From positions 16,604 to 80,603 of the forward strand of contig JAJEKV010000839.1 of the NCBI GenBank assembly GCA_021234155.1: DNA of 64,000 bases. Direction: 5' to 3'. The notes under the pieces were generated by a model. The model was not told the DNA's origin. It saw only the letters and a program-made list of their open reading frames with translations, and searched no databases. Positions within the stretch are counted from its first letter, which is position 1, and each line of letters opens with the position of its first letter. A program made the position numbers and the translations under genes. Positions 34,931 to 45,603 of the stretch are shown piece after piece. Origin of the DNA: Isoetes taiwanensis (taxonomy: Eukaryota; Streptophyta; Lycopodiopsida; Isoetales; Isoetaceae).

Positions 34931-35014
34931 TCCAAATGGGAGTATTGTTATGGAGCTGGGTTATTAGTCCTGTTGTCACTTCTTGGGGGTTCGAAAAGGA
35001 TTGAAAATTGATAA

Positions 35015-35239
35015 TTATGTCAAAAAGGATCTGGCACTTTCTGAAGGGTGCTCAGAAGCTGCCTGATTCTGTCTGGGATGTATGATAACTGCCTTGCCCC
35101 TCTTGCTAAAGTATGCATGAATGGCTTGCACGTCTTTGCCAACTGTGCAGAATGAGTTCAGGCAGAGGAGGATCCCGTATCTGGATGGCTTTGCATATTC
35201 TTGTGCCCTCTTCTCCAAGTTATTATCGATAAAGTTCAT
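35015..35239 (-). other. 74-codon open frame conserved in three block copies
   Basis: Starts MNFIDNNLEKRAQEYAKPSR and contains YGILLCLNSFCTVGKD. It recurs with few changes at about 6331-6554 and, with frame-shifting changes, at 48966-49163. I recognise no domain. Since all three lie in recent duplicates, conservation alone is weak evidence for coding. It lies between the HSP90-like and adenylate kinase-like exons and on the opposite strand. Confidence 0.25.
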
Positions 35240-35312
35240 CTGAAAGACTCAGTGAAAGACTCAGTGGTGTTTTCGTTTGAAATAGACTGTAATGGAAATG
35301 AGAACTCAAGGA

Positions 35313-35851
35313 GAGCCACCAAAGGTCATGATCTCTGGGCATCCAGCATCAGGAAAGGGTACAATGCGAACTTATAAAGAAAAAGGTATTTCACTTTCTC
35401 AATCCATGATTTATATTTCGTTGGACACTTTAGCTTTATTGACAATCTGTTTGGAAAAACTCCCAGTAAAATTTGGTACATATTTCAGTTGGTAACCTGT
35501 TGCAGGCTGAAGTGGCCGCAGGAACAGAATATAGAAAGAAGGCTAAAGACTATATGGACCAGGGAAAACTAGCTTCTGATGAAGTTGTGGTCACAGTAAT
35601 TATGACTTATGGATGATTCACGATGTTCTCTAATTGATCATCCCTTTTAGGCTCCAGGACCTGTACCATTATTAGTATTATTTTGCAAAGTATGGAACTT
35701 GAAATGTTTAGATGAATGTCTGACTGTCTTAGTTTTCATTTTAGATGGTCAGGTAGAGACTGGAACAAGATGATGTGCAAGAAAAGCATGGCTTGGATGG
35801 ATATTCCTGCAGTTTATCTCGGGCAGACCACAGTTATTCCTCCTCCTTGAG
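35313..35851 (+). pseudogene. Adenylate kinase-like gene fragment, three exons
   Basis: Exon a (from about 35313) encodes KVMISGHPASGKGT, the P-loop. Exon b (35506-35595, between TTGCAG and GTAATT) encodes AEVAAGTEYRKKAKDYMDQG then KLASDEVVVT, the AMP-binding helix region. Exon c (35745-35851, between TTTTAG and GTGAGC) encodes RLEQDDVQEKHGLDGYSCSL, matching 'RL.QPD....GWLLDGYPRSLSQA'. Plastid AMK2-type adenylate kinases have this order. The segment usually lying between exons a and b (GLxHISAGDLLR) is missing, and TAG at 35754-35756 stops exon c. The parent enzyme equilibrates ATP, AMP and ADP. This copy is probably non-functional despite tidy splice sites. Confidence 0.75.
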
Positions 35852-38800
35852 GTGAGCACAAGTACTCCTTGTTTGCAATGGAGAGTTTATGCCCCACATG
35901 TTTCTGCGTCTAATGAATATAACAAAGGAAATTATGGTAAAAAACCATAGTTGTTATGATCTTCATTCCTATATGGCTTTGCATAGACCGAGCCACCGAG
36001 GGGTTTACAAAATATTGTATGGTGGTGGAAACTGTTGATGCTGGTGAAGAAACTACAAGAGATGGCAATGGTTAAGGAACCCTTCCACCTTCTTAGAATT
36101 GCCCTGATAGATGCAGCAGAGGTAGATGCCTTACTTTCTTATTATCCATGCAAATTTTATTGGCCTTGCTTTACCAGTCTCCAATATCTTCTAAAGCATA
36201 CACATGGAAATAAGGAAACGGAAGCAGTAGACTAAACTAGCCTGATTGTGGCAGGCATGACTGGTCTAAAAGAAGGTTGTGAACTTACAAAACTCTCTAA
36301 AGAATGGGGGACCCATTTTAGGATCTGTTGCAGCAAATAAATGAAGATTTATACTCTTCTAATGTTGAATATCTAATCACAATGGGACAAAAGCATGTAC
36401 CAAATACATGAGCTAAACTATGGAGCTTCTAAGACCCTATGGTCCACTCTTTTATACAATATAAGGTAGGCCAAAGAAATCAAAGGAATAGCTATGTGCT
36501 TCCTTTTAGTGCCCCATCCAAATTTTACCACTTAAAAAAAAAGGGAGGGAAATAAAGCACCACCAAACACAAAATTACTCACAGTTCATAGAGGTTAAAA
36601 TTCAAAGATGTCGAAGAAAACCCAGGCTGGATCACAGAGGTGGCAAGGCTTGCAATGCTTGTCCAAAAAATAACTACCATTTTTGTACATCAAACCATGA
36701 AATAACAATAACAAGGGCCTTGTTCTGCAAGCACTCAGTTCAATAGTTTGAATGATAACATATAATAGCCATTTTTCTTTTGAAAAATCCAAGTAAGCTT
36801 TAAAATGAGATCTCAAGCATACCTTTAGAAGAGGCATGACAGAAGATACTACAATACCTTATCTCATTTTGCCTTTTACAGTAGCATTATGTGTCGCCGC
36901 TTTAGTCTACCGAGTATGCAATGTACAGCCCCTTGCAACTAGCCAATAAATGATGCATGAAACAAAAGGCAAATCTCCAACCTTTTGGCGTTTGGTAGGC
37001 AACTTCCATTTCAGATTAGAGACGCCTGATGACGCGAAAGAACAAAAATAAATGATATGCATTACAGACGCTAACCACCTTTGAGAATAGTCCTAAGAAT
37101 TTACTTGAAGGTGCTTACTCGTGTTGATCACCTCAACTTTCTAACCATTTCTAGAACATTCAAGATGACCTTAGATGATCTAAGAGTGTCCAGAGGTTCA
37201 TGCCAATGCCTTCAATTCTCCCTACCTGTTAGTTTCCTTTGGAACCAGCATTGCATGCAATTGACTGCTCACTGTACCATGGACAACATTTTATAAAGGA
37301 AGACAATCAACATAACAGGTACTTTTATCCTTTTTAAAAGGTACAGTAACTTTTTAACAATACTCCAAAACCACAGACCTTCAAAATAGAGTACACCAAT
37401 GATGGAATTACCAATGCCCCAAATGCTATAGGGCTAAAAACTGGAAACAGTACAATCTGCAAATAAGCAAAATCACTCAATACAATGAATACCACATCAA
37501 ATAAGCAAAATCACTCAATACAATGAATACCACATCAGCACTGCATCATTACACTGGCTAAGAAAGTTAAAATACTGGGAAGGATGGATATGTCAGATGC
37601 ATATGTAGAGACAAACTATGGAGTATCATGATATAGCCACAACAAACATGTACAAATCCTGAAGTTTACAGGTTTCCAAGGGGACCACAAACATGAGCAT
37701 TAGTTCCTGCCAGTTTTCTGTCAGTTCCTTACAGCTTTTCCAAATCTCAAGAAAATATTGGTGATGTTTTGGCATCACACACATGTAGTTGCAATCCTAT
37801 GACACGAATTTGCTTGCATCACACTGTCAATAAGTTGCTTAATTGAAGGCATGTAAGACAAAACATTGGTGTTGCACTATGCTTTAAGATATGCTTCTCA
37901 CCTCCAACTTCCATCTCCACCGCATTGTAAAGTGGCTTAAAATTACCATGAAAGAAGCAGCATAAACATGCAAATCTACTGCAGAACATTCATCCACATG
38001 TAGGTAGTATTTAAGCTTATCACTTTGTCTGTAATTTATAAAATGTAAAGGACAATACATCAAAGCATCACCCTAGCACAATAGTAGTGACAGTTGCCAA
38101 CCAAACGTCAAAACAACTTTCATTTTAGATTGGAGACATAGATGACGCAGAGATTGACAATCCGTAAAAAGAGCAACAACCTATGAACAATCAAAGTTAA
38201 CTTTTGACCTCCTTAGAATCGAAGAATAGCATTATTTGCATGTTCAACACATTAGTATGGAGACATTAATATTTGCTTAGACGTTTTCCGAACATTAGAA
38301 AATAGAAAAGTAGAAAACGTGTTACCTTAACCTTCTAAGAATGCATCCATGAATGTCTCGTGCATCCATGATATTCCTAACAGTTTTGCTGACATGTGCC
38401 TCTTGCAGCCATGCCCACAACTCCACCTGTCAATGGCAAGAAAATAATGTTAGTCTGGAAATGTAAACAGATAAGCATAACCAGATTTCATGCTTTCTCC
38501 TGCATCAATAATTGCTCCGTTTCCATCGTGAATTGCTTCTATCTAAATTTATGCACTACATGGGAAGGATATTTTTTTAAATCCAAGACAAATATGGGCA
38601 CAGATTGAATAAACCTACTTGAATCATCAATAGTGTGGCCCTCTTACATTTAAAAATGCTATGCCAGATCAATATTTTTGCCATCTTACATTCTCAAAAG
38701 GTCTTGTTACAGACCCGGCAACTGCAACTGCCAACAAACATCTTTCTTTTCTGATGAAAAATGGCTCTACGGATCTAATTATTTAAAAGACTGCTTCAAC

Positions 38801-39240
38801 CATTCTGGACTTCAAAAGCATGGAAGCCCAAATGAAAAAACTAACAAACTGCCTGTAGTGGTTGTTAAAACAATGGATTTGAGTTTGCATTGGCACACCA
38901 CCACCATCAACTAAACTTAACAAGTAGAGTTTTTGGGTTGCAAGTAATTTGAATCACTTAGGGTCAAGGTTTCACTCTCTATTTCTACAAATTTGCTATT
39001 GTGGAACCCTTCATATTTCAACTCAGGGTAAGGAGGCTCTAAGGTGGCCTATCCTTCTCACAGATCCAGACAAATCGACCTAGCTTGCATAACGTTATAG
39101 TGAACAAACATGAGTAGCTTGCATGCAGATTCAACATCATGCCTAACGATGAAAACAAATGTTACCGTTCGCACCCATAATGAAAAAGCATTCTTATATG
39201 TGCAACTCTGGCATTTTTTGTTATTCGTTCGTGTTGGGAG
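35852..39240. other. unrecognised low-copy DNA; right end of block copy A at ~36057
   Basis: Similarity to the 49.8-50.01 kb copy stops at about 36057. Beyond that no domain, RNA or transposon signature was found. A 38-base unit is directly repeated at 37461-37498 and 37499-37536. CAG/CTG words are frequent (12 in 36601-37200 by my count), in contrast to 53401-54000 (2), which may mark lightly methylated, possibly intronic or genic, sequence. Confidence 0.4.
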
Positions 39241-39249
39241 GTATAACCT

Positions 39250-39450
39250 CAAGCCAACTAAAATTGAAGAATGGAATGATTTTTATTGTTCATGGGGACC
39301 AATCGGCCTATGGAACCCAATGAATGAGCACATCACATCAGACTTATTACTATCCGGATTAAAGAACCCCCGCCCCGAAGGATTTTCGAGGGGAAAATCA
39401 TGACAATAATAAGAATGTTATCAAACTGTACGAATATATATCATGAGATA
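39250..39450 (-). repeat. Tailed short repeat, degenerate tail
   Basis: Contains 'ggggaccaatcggcctatgg', 'acttattactatccggatta' and a weakened hairpin (ACCCCCGCCCCGAAGGATTT) in the order seen at 39985-40135. The expected GAATA tail is reduced to 'gaagaatggaatg' at 39268-39280. Confidence 0.5.
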
Positions 39451-39852
39451 TATATACATGTCAGGTGAATGTTCGAGAATGTAGGTGATCCCCCAGATCC
39501 ATGACCCTCTGAAGGTATGATCCCATCATCCATATTGAAGCTATGCTCAATATCACATGTAGCGGCTGGCTGGGCCTGACCAACTTATTATAGCATGTCC
39601 GAATTTGACCATAACTGGACATCTCTAAAGCAAAATGACTAAATATGGAGGATTTTACATGTATAATTCTTTATGCATGATTAGAATTGTCAAAATAACA
39701 ATGTACTAGACAAATTCAAGAAGCAAACAAATCTACAAAAAAATTTAGAAAACTAAAATTAATAGAAATGTTGTATACATACTTATAGATTCAGTTTCTT
39801 GACAAAATTAGAATGCATTAGGTATGCCCGATCAAACCATTGCTGCAAAAAA

Positions 39853-39890
39853 TCATTCTATTCTATTCTATTATATTCTGTTCTATTCTA
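39853..39890 (+). repeat. Imperfect (TTCTA)n tract
   Basis: About seven TTCTA-like units with two interruptions, 48 bases before an inverted (GAATA)n tract. It may be the tail of an eroded plus-strand member of the tailed-repeat family facing the minus-strand member beyond it. Confidence 0.6.
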
Positions 39891-39938
39891 CAATATGTGA
39901 GCTCATTTTGGTGTTGCATTTATTCTTCTAACAATTAC

Positions 39939-40135
39939 GAATAGAATAGAATAGAATAGAATAGAATAGAATAGAATAGAATAGTTTTTATCATCCAAAG
40001 AGACCAATCGGCCTATGAGACCCAAGAAGGAGCACAACAGACTTATTACTATCTGGACTAAAAAACCCCTGCCGCGAGGGGTTTTCGAGGGAAAAGTCAT
40101 AGGAGTAATAAGAATGTTGTCAAACTGTAGAAATA
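39939..40135 (-). repeat. Tailed short repeat, best-preserved inverted member
   Basis: A (GAATA)n tract (39939-39984), then GTTTTTATCATCCAAAGAG, 'accaatcggcctatgagacc', and a perfect 9-base-pair hairpin AAAACCCCT (40062-40070), loop GCCGCG, AGGGGTTTT (40077-40085). The hairpin is retained in other members with different bases in the stem, suggesting RNA structure matters. Similarity to the 39.25-kb member ends near 40135. Confidence 0.65.
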
Positions 40136-40138
40136 TAC

Positions 40139-40655
40139 TTGGCATTAGTCCATCCTCGCATCTTTAAGAAATGGAGAGCCCATGGGATTTTGAGCTTACG
40201 ACATCTATGGGAGAATAGTACATGGATCTCATGGTCTAAATTCAGACTTATAGTGCAAAGAATAGGAGAAGGAGACAGAAGGATGCTAAAAAAGATTTTG
40301 GAAACGGTTAAGCTTTTCTCTGGGGTTGATTGTTCTAGGAAAAAATAGTCTTGTACGGTCAAAGAAATGTATATTATAGCTAGAATCTATCAGGCTCTCT
40401 ATGATGGCTCTCCTCTAAAAGCAGAAGTTAGGCTACAGGTGGATGGGATGGTGCCTAACCTTCTCTTAGCAAATTCGTGAAAAACATTATGCTTTAGGAG
40501 AGTACAATTCTTTAGGTGGACAGCTCTTCAAGGTGGTCTCAATACCAAAGAGAAGTTGGTGCTTAGAGGAATCTTGACTGAACACCAGTGCCCACTGAAG
40601 AATAGGAAGCGTCTTGCTCCCATCTGTATGTTTTGTGAAGGCACTTGTTCGTTCT
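40139..40655 (+). mobile_element. LINE ORF2 C-terminal fragment
   Basis: The first part encodes LVHPRIFKKWRAHGILSLRH and then LWENSTWISW, parallel to the ALKHPQIWKKWKEADV...LWEGDKWHTW region of the LINEs at 26.4 and 32.4 kb. After a frame change, 40381-40620 encodes RIYQALYDGSPLKAEVRLQV and RWTALQGGLNTKEKLVLRGI, a zf-RVT region, followed by KRLAPICMFCEG. A TGA after LLLANS is shared with the 7.1-kb copy. No poly(A) tail or target duplication was seen here, so both ends are truncated. Confidence 0.75.
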
Positions 40656-40802
40656 CCCTGCCGTAGAAAACATTGTTGCCATTGTAGCCAATAACTCCCT
40701 TTTTGGGCATTTTGGTAATTTTAGCAAGGTGTAGGGGGCATTCTGGCTTTTTTCCTATGATCTATTCGCTACTAGATTACTTTTGATGAACTTGGTTGTG
40801 CT

Positions 40803-40874
40803 GGATCTATGGCGCAGTGGTAGCGCGTCTGACTCCAGATTAGAAGGTTGCGTGTTCGATTCACGTTGGGTTCA
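40803..40874 (+). tRNA. tRNA-Trp(CCA)
   Basis: 72-nt intronless gene with anticodon CCA at 40835-40837, D-arm/A box TGGCGCAGTGG and B box GTTCGATTC (40854-40862). The acceptor stem GGATCTA/TGGGTTC pairs with several G-U wobbles, and the discriminator is A. A TTTT Pol III terminator follows at 40876-40879. The sequence is close to plant cytosolic tRNA-Trp; the acceptor-stem and T-arm wobbles are slightly unusual. Charged tRNA-Trp decodes UGG. Confidence 0.85.
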
Positions 40875-41083
40875 ATTTTGTGTTCCAATATGAGAAGCAC
40901 TTCTCGTAATTTTTGGTGTTACACTCAGATGATTCAAGCAAGTAGAACACTCATGTTACATTCCAAATGCTCTGATCTGAGTGAGTGTGACACTCCAAAT
41001 TCTCTTTAACTCCAATTCAGCAATGCCTTTCTATCTGTATACATGATCTATTAGAGGGCTTTAAGAAGCTAAAATTCTATTAT

Positions 41084-41156
41084 GGGGTTGTAGCTCAGAT
41101 GGTAGAGCGCTCGCTTTGCATGCGAGAGGCATTGGGATCGATACTCAACTTCTCCA
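41084..41156 (+). tRNA. tRNA-Ala(TGC)-like gene, probably degenerate
   Basis: 73 nt with anticodon TGC at 41117-41119 and an intact D-arm and anticodon arm (CTCGC/GCGAG). The acceptor stem GGGGTTG/CTTCTCC has two T-T mismatches. The T-loop reads ATCGATA instead of TTCGATN, so T54 and the B box (41136-41144) are altered. Five T follow at 41160-41164. By sequence it derives from tRNA-Ala, but folding and transcription are doubtful, so it may be a tRNA pseudogene. Confidence 0.65.
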
Positions 41157-41171
41157 TTGTTTTTGTGCATC

Positions 41172-41340
41172 ATTGTTAAATAGGGATATAAAAGACTCAC
41201 TGGGAAATGACCTCGAATTGAAATTTAAACAATAGCATTGTTAAATAGCGATATGAAAGACTCAATAGCTGGGAAATGACCTCGAATTGAAATTTAAACA
41301 ATAGCATTGTTAAATAGCGATATGAAAGACTCAATAGCGT
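41172..41340 (+). repeat. Tandem repeat, 65-69-bp unit, 2.5 copies
   Basis: Units at 41172-41236 (65 bp), 41237-41305 (69 bp) and a partial unit 41306-41340. The array starts just after the tRNA-Ala-like unit and ends exactly where block copy C begins (41341), so it may be linked to the duplication breakpoint. Confidence 0.8.
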
Positions 41341-42161
41341 AAATCTCTGGGAAAATTACGATATCAGTTGCATTTTGAATGCTTTCTCCAAGAAAGATCC
41401 TTCAGTTTCATTGCCTATGGAAATCCCATAAGCTGCCAATGTAACTATCTCTTCTATACTATAACTGCAAATTCCAGGACCAAAAGCTAAATTAACAATT
41501 TTTTCTCTAAATCACAAATACTTTGTAAAACAAAGTACAAATATCTAGTAGTGGTGGTAAAGGATACCATGGAATCCACAGTTGAGATGCAACAACACCA
41601 ATTTCATTAACAATGCGGCTTAACTCGTATTGCTACCACAACAAAGAATATTTTGCAAGATTTTGAAAAGCAATGCAGAACAAAAAATTAGACTGAAGCA
41701 AAAATTGGATAAAAATTTCCTAAAATGTAATTTTCTAAAATAAAACTACTGATGAAGGGGAGGAACTTCGTTAAGCGTCTTCTTCGCACAAAGGGACTCA
41801 AAAACGGAAAGAGGAAAACGAGCTGCCTTCTAAGACTTACGCTATTCCGTAACTAATAAAGGGGAAAGCCACAACCTTTCTAAAAATAATCACGAGAATC
41901 TAGATACAAAAGGAAACATGGATGCAACAAGCATCTATTCTAAAATTCAAAACATATGTTATGAAGGTGGCATCTCTTGAAGGAAGGAAGGAAGGTATTG
42001 GAAGCCAACCTCTATAATAATTGTATTCAAAAATATGTCATATGAAGGTAGCATAACCTCATATCTATCACACAAATAAACACATGTCTGAAGCCTCTTG
42101 GTGGCAAATGTTAACATATGCACACAAAAGAATGTACAAGCACGCTTGTTGCCCTTTCTTT

Positions 42162-43077
42162 TCAGAGACAATTTGAGGAGGGCCTAACTCTTCTAACACC
42201 ATATTTGAAGCATGGCCTCTTAAGTTTTAAGCTCGAGGCTCACTTTTACTAGTAGATCACGGCAACCCAAGGGTGTGCCAAAATTTCTTACCTGAGATAT
42301 CCTTTCCTCGGGATCAGGCTGCAACATAGCCAAAACAAGGCTCTTTGCTTCTTCGACACCAACCCAACTGGCCAATGCAAGTGTGAGGCAGCCGGATCCT
42401 CGCCATGAGGCGGTTCTTCGTGAATTTCTGCTGGTTTTTAGACACGAGAAGTGATGATTCGGTGGCGCCTCATACGGGATCAAACCCGGACCCCATATGT
42501 CTATCTACGTGGAATAATGCACAACCTCGAGCCAAATATCTTGGTGTTCCGACTACGGATGTAAAACTGAGGCGAACGTAACGAAAAACAAGCCCGATAT
42601 GCGAAATCCGAAACCCTAACATCATAGCAGGAGATCACAAGAGCGTTGCACGGCCCGGATCGGTGGATAATGCCCTTTTGATGAAGGTCCGTATAGCTAG
42701 AGCAAGATTTCGAATAAGAAGAGCGGCTTCCTTTTCGCATAGCACGCCTTTCTTGGTGATTACATCAAGCAAGCTACATTCGCACAATTCCATGATCGGT
42801 GCGAGAATCCCTCGTCTTTGATTACTTCATGTATATGCACTACGCCCGGCTGGGCTAATTTTACGCATGATCTCTATTTCCGTGATCGGCTCTGTGGCTC
42901 CTACCGGATGATTTTTGCAAGCAAACTCTTTCTTACCTCCTCTTTTACTTATGAGAAAACCGTAGCTTGGCCTTGGCGATTTCTTAAGCGGATCATAGCT
43001 CTCAAAGATTGGGAAATAAAGCGAGAATAGGTGTAGTTGAGAAATTCTTCGATGCTGTCTCCTGCGTCTCGTCTCCA
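42162..43077 (-). pseudogene. Protein kinase copy C, frame-broken
   Basis: Same extent as the intact kinase minus-strand gene. Frames break repeatedly, and differences again concentrate on CAG/CTG/CCG (for example CCTCAGGATC to CCTCGGGATC, CAGATACT to CGGATACT, AATTCTGTAAG to AATTACGTAAG). Recognisable pieces include LVLAMLQPDPEERIS and DLHQKGIIHR. The catalytic Asp region survives only in pieces. It may be a pseudogene or a sequencing-corrupted gene. Confidence 0.85.
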
Positions 43078-43169
43078 TACTCCAAATTACGTAAGTAATG
43101 CCAACACAATGCAAATGCAGACGTTCTTATACCCTGTAAGTTGTCGACCCGACTCTGCACTTTCCGTTC

Positions 43170-43177
43170 TATAAATA
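43170..43177 (+). promoter_or_regulatory. TATA-like box, copy C
   Basis: TATAAATA at the same place as in the 34479 copy. Here the Copia element separates it from the HSP90-like exon. Confidence 0.3.
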
Positions 43178-43289
43178 TCGGTTCTATTCACGGTGCTCGG
43201 GAAAAAGGCCACATCTAAATTAGGAAAAAGGCCGGATACTTGTGTTGTCCGTCGGATGTTGGCACGATCCCAAAGCCAACTATACCGCC

Positions 43290-43484
43290 TGTAGCAGAAT
43301 GGATCAAACAAGAGAGCAAGAACCGGGGACCAAGAAGTGTGCAAATAAGCCGTCCAGAATCGTTGGAACAGCCTGGTACTTATAATCCTAAAGTACAACG
43401 TATCTCGCCATATTTATGGCGTGGCAGACTTACGCTTTATGAAGAACTTCCTATAACTAACCCTAACAAGAATATCTTCTATCA
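43290..43484 (-). repeat. Copia LTR, 3' (left in window), 195 bp
   Basis: Starts TGTAGCAG and ends TATCA in plus orientation. Compared with the other LTR it differs mainly where that one has CAG or CTG (AACCCAGGACC to AACCGGGGACC, TCTCTGCC to TCTCGCC, CTTCTGCTT to CTTACGCTT). Confidence 0.95.
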
Positions 43485-43539
43485 CTCCCCATTACGCACA
43501 AGCGAAGTGGGAGAGAATCTAAAGTAACAATGAACAAAT

Positions 43540-44430
43540 GCTCATTTGAAGAGATACTGAAAACAAACAAGTCATGGTATGCGCCCCTTAGCTCGCTGCT
43601 CAAGGAGCAGCATGCAGCCCAAAAAGATTGTCGGTGGCGCTCAAAGAGATCTGGCTGGAAGAGGCTTAGTGAGCGAATCGGCGGGCATGAGATGTGTGGG
43701 AAGATATTGCATTATGATAGTGCCGGCTGAACACATTCACGGGTAAAATGGTGATGAATCCCAATATGTTTTGGCGTTTGTGGAGAATGGGATTCTCGGA
43801 GAGCAATGGCACTCTTATTGTCATTGAAGATCACAATGAGGTCCGAGGTTGAGAGAAGCCCAGTTCACGAAGAAATTATGCGCCAAAGCGTTTCCCTTAC
43901 AACGGTGAGAGGTGGCCATGTACTCGGCTTCCACACGGGAAGAAAGAGCAACACCGTACGTTTGGAGCTAAGCAAATAAGCGATCCTCCATGGAGCATGA
44001 TGGCAAAGCACGTGGTGGATCTCTGAGTGTCAATGTCGCACAATGTCGGCATCAACAAGCGCGAAGCCGAACGCCGGGATCATGTTGATGGTGCATAGAA
44101 GTAATCAAGATGAGAGGTGCCCTTTAAGTAGCGAATGATTAAACAACCACTTACCAATGAGCGGGGGCCAGGGATGTTCCATGAACCGTGACAAGACCTA
44201 CAGCATTGCGATATCACGGGCCAGTGCTGACCATAATAATGCGGTGAGGCGGCAACGGCATCTGCGGTATGGAATCGATGCATCTGTTCTTGTTCGGCGG
44301 CGAGGCTTGATCCGCGGGATAATTTGAGATGTGTAGACAGAGGGTGGCTTTGGGAGATGCATTGGAAAGGCCAAATCGAGAGCAGATTTTTATGAATGGC
44401 TTTTGTTGATGAATGAGCAGAAGCGGGTGG
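43540..44430 (-). pseudogene. Copia RNase H region
   Basis: Broken minus-strand frames contain IRYLKGTSHLDYFY (the 'LRYLKGT' segment preceding RNase H), NDNKSAIALRE at about 43795-43830 (the conserved 'DNxSAIxL' box) and, after a frame change, PILHKRQNILGFITILP (the 'HxRTKHIDxxxHF' box). RNase H removes the RNA template during reverse transcription. The order is right for a Copia polyprotein C-terminus. Confidence 0.75.
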
Positions 44431-45194
44431 CACGATTGCGAAGTGATCTCAAGACCTGCGGTGATCTGAGGACGGAGGTCAACCATAGAAAAGCTTCTTT
44501 GCCGCGTTTGAGATTGTGAAAGGCGGAATGGGGAATTGGTGTGGCAAGAATCAAGTCATCGACATAGACTACGACAATAATGACGATGTATTGGCAAAGC
44601 GAACATAGACATTCCATTCAGAGGCCCGGCGGTGAGCATAGCAGTGGTGTGTAAAATTTGTCAAGCTTTAATTGTACCCGAATTTGAGGACTTTGTTTGA
44701 GACCATAAATAGAACGATTAAACATACCAGGTTATGGTTGTTTTCACCGCCACAAAGCCTTCAGAACGCGCATGAAAATATCTTGACGAAGGTCCCCATT
44801 CAAGAACGCGATCTTGACATCCATTTGATGAAGTTCAGATTTTCTTGAGCTGCGGCAAGAACTACTCGGATAGAGGCAAGTTTTTAGCCACTGGGAGAAT
44901 GTCTCATCATAATCCAAACTGCGATTTGAGAGAAGCCTTTTGGCAACAAAGGCGAGCTTCGGAAATTTCAATGTGATTGGCTTCGAAGTTTTGATCTTGA
45001 AGACCCATTTGCGCGACCAATTGCCTTCCTACTGCAGTAATGGAACCAAGTCCCACGCTTGAGTCTCTTTCATGGATTGGAGTTCCTCTTGCATGGCGAA
45101 GTTTCGGTGAGCAAACATGAGGTCCAGCCAAAGCTGCAGAGATTGTGAGAGGCTCCACAGATCGGGGCACAAATGTGATATGGCGCAGCCTCAT
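44390..45194 (-). pseudogene. Copia reverse transcriptase
   Basis: Minus-strand words in several frames: SLDYDETFSQWLKT (Copia 'GxDYxETFSPVVK'), SELHQMDVKIAFLNGDL ('QLDVxxAFLNGxL'), and VVYVDDLILA at about 44540-44570, the catalytic YVDD box. Another stretch gives FEANHIEISEARLCCQKASL, which in neighbouring frames reads as the usual 'KARLVAKG' approach. No frame is open throughout, so as written the enzyme cannot be made in one piece. Missing or extra bases at CAG/CTG sites are a plausible cause. Confidence 0.85.
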
Positions 45195-45603
45195 CTAAGT
45201 CGGCATGCCACCAACGGGGATAATGGTGGTCAAGATAGTCTTGATGAGGTTGCCCGGCGAAGAGTGAATTACCCACGATGGTGACGAGCGAGGTGTGGGT
45301 TTAGGAGCGCGACTAGACCCGGAAGTGAGAGGAGGAGGAAGGACCGCGGTGTGGTGGAGGCATGAGGATGTGGAGGCGTGGAAAGTGGCCGTGAGACCTT
45401 GGCGGGGTGGGGTGGACAAGGGAGATCTAGGCACGAGGGGATAGATGAGAGAGGTGGAGCGCAGGGGAAGGAAGGAAGGTTGGAGAGGGAGAAGGAGCTG
45501 AATTGACAAATGGAATATCAAGCCGAGGCCAGTGTGTGCTCGAGCTTGGAATAAATCGTATTAACATGAGCTCGAAGTAGGCTGTAGCTCTATGCCTTGT
45601 TCA

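Noticed and set aside
39939-40135. Hammerhead ribozyme (retrozyme) in the tailed repeat
   Set aside because: A hairpin and GAAA words are present, but the CUGANGA core and a cleavage-site arrangement are missing.
43087-43527. Open frames crossing the left Copia LTR boundary
   Set aside because: They join block sequence to LTR sequence and are by-products of the insertion.
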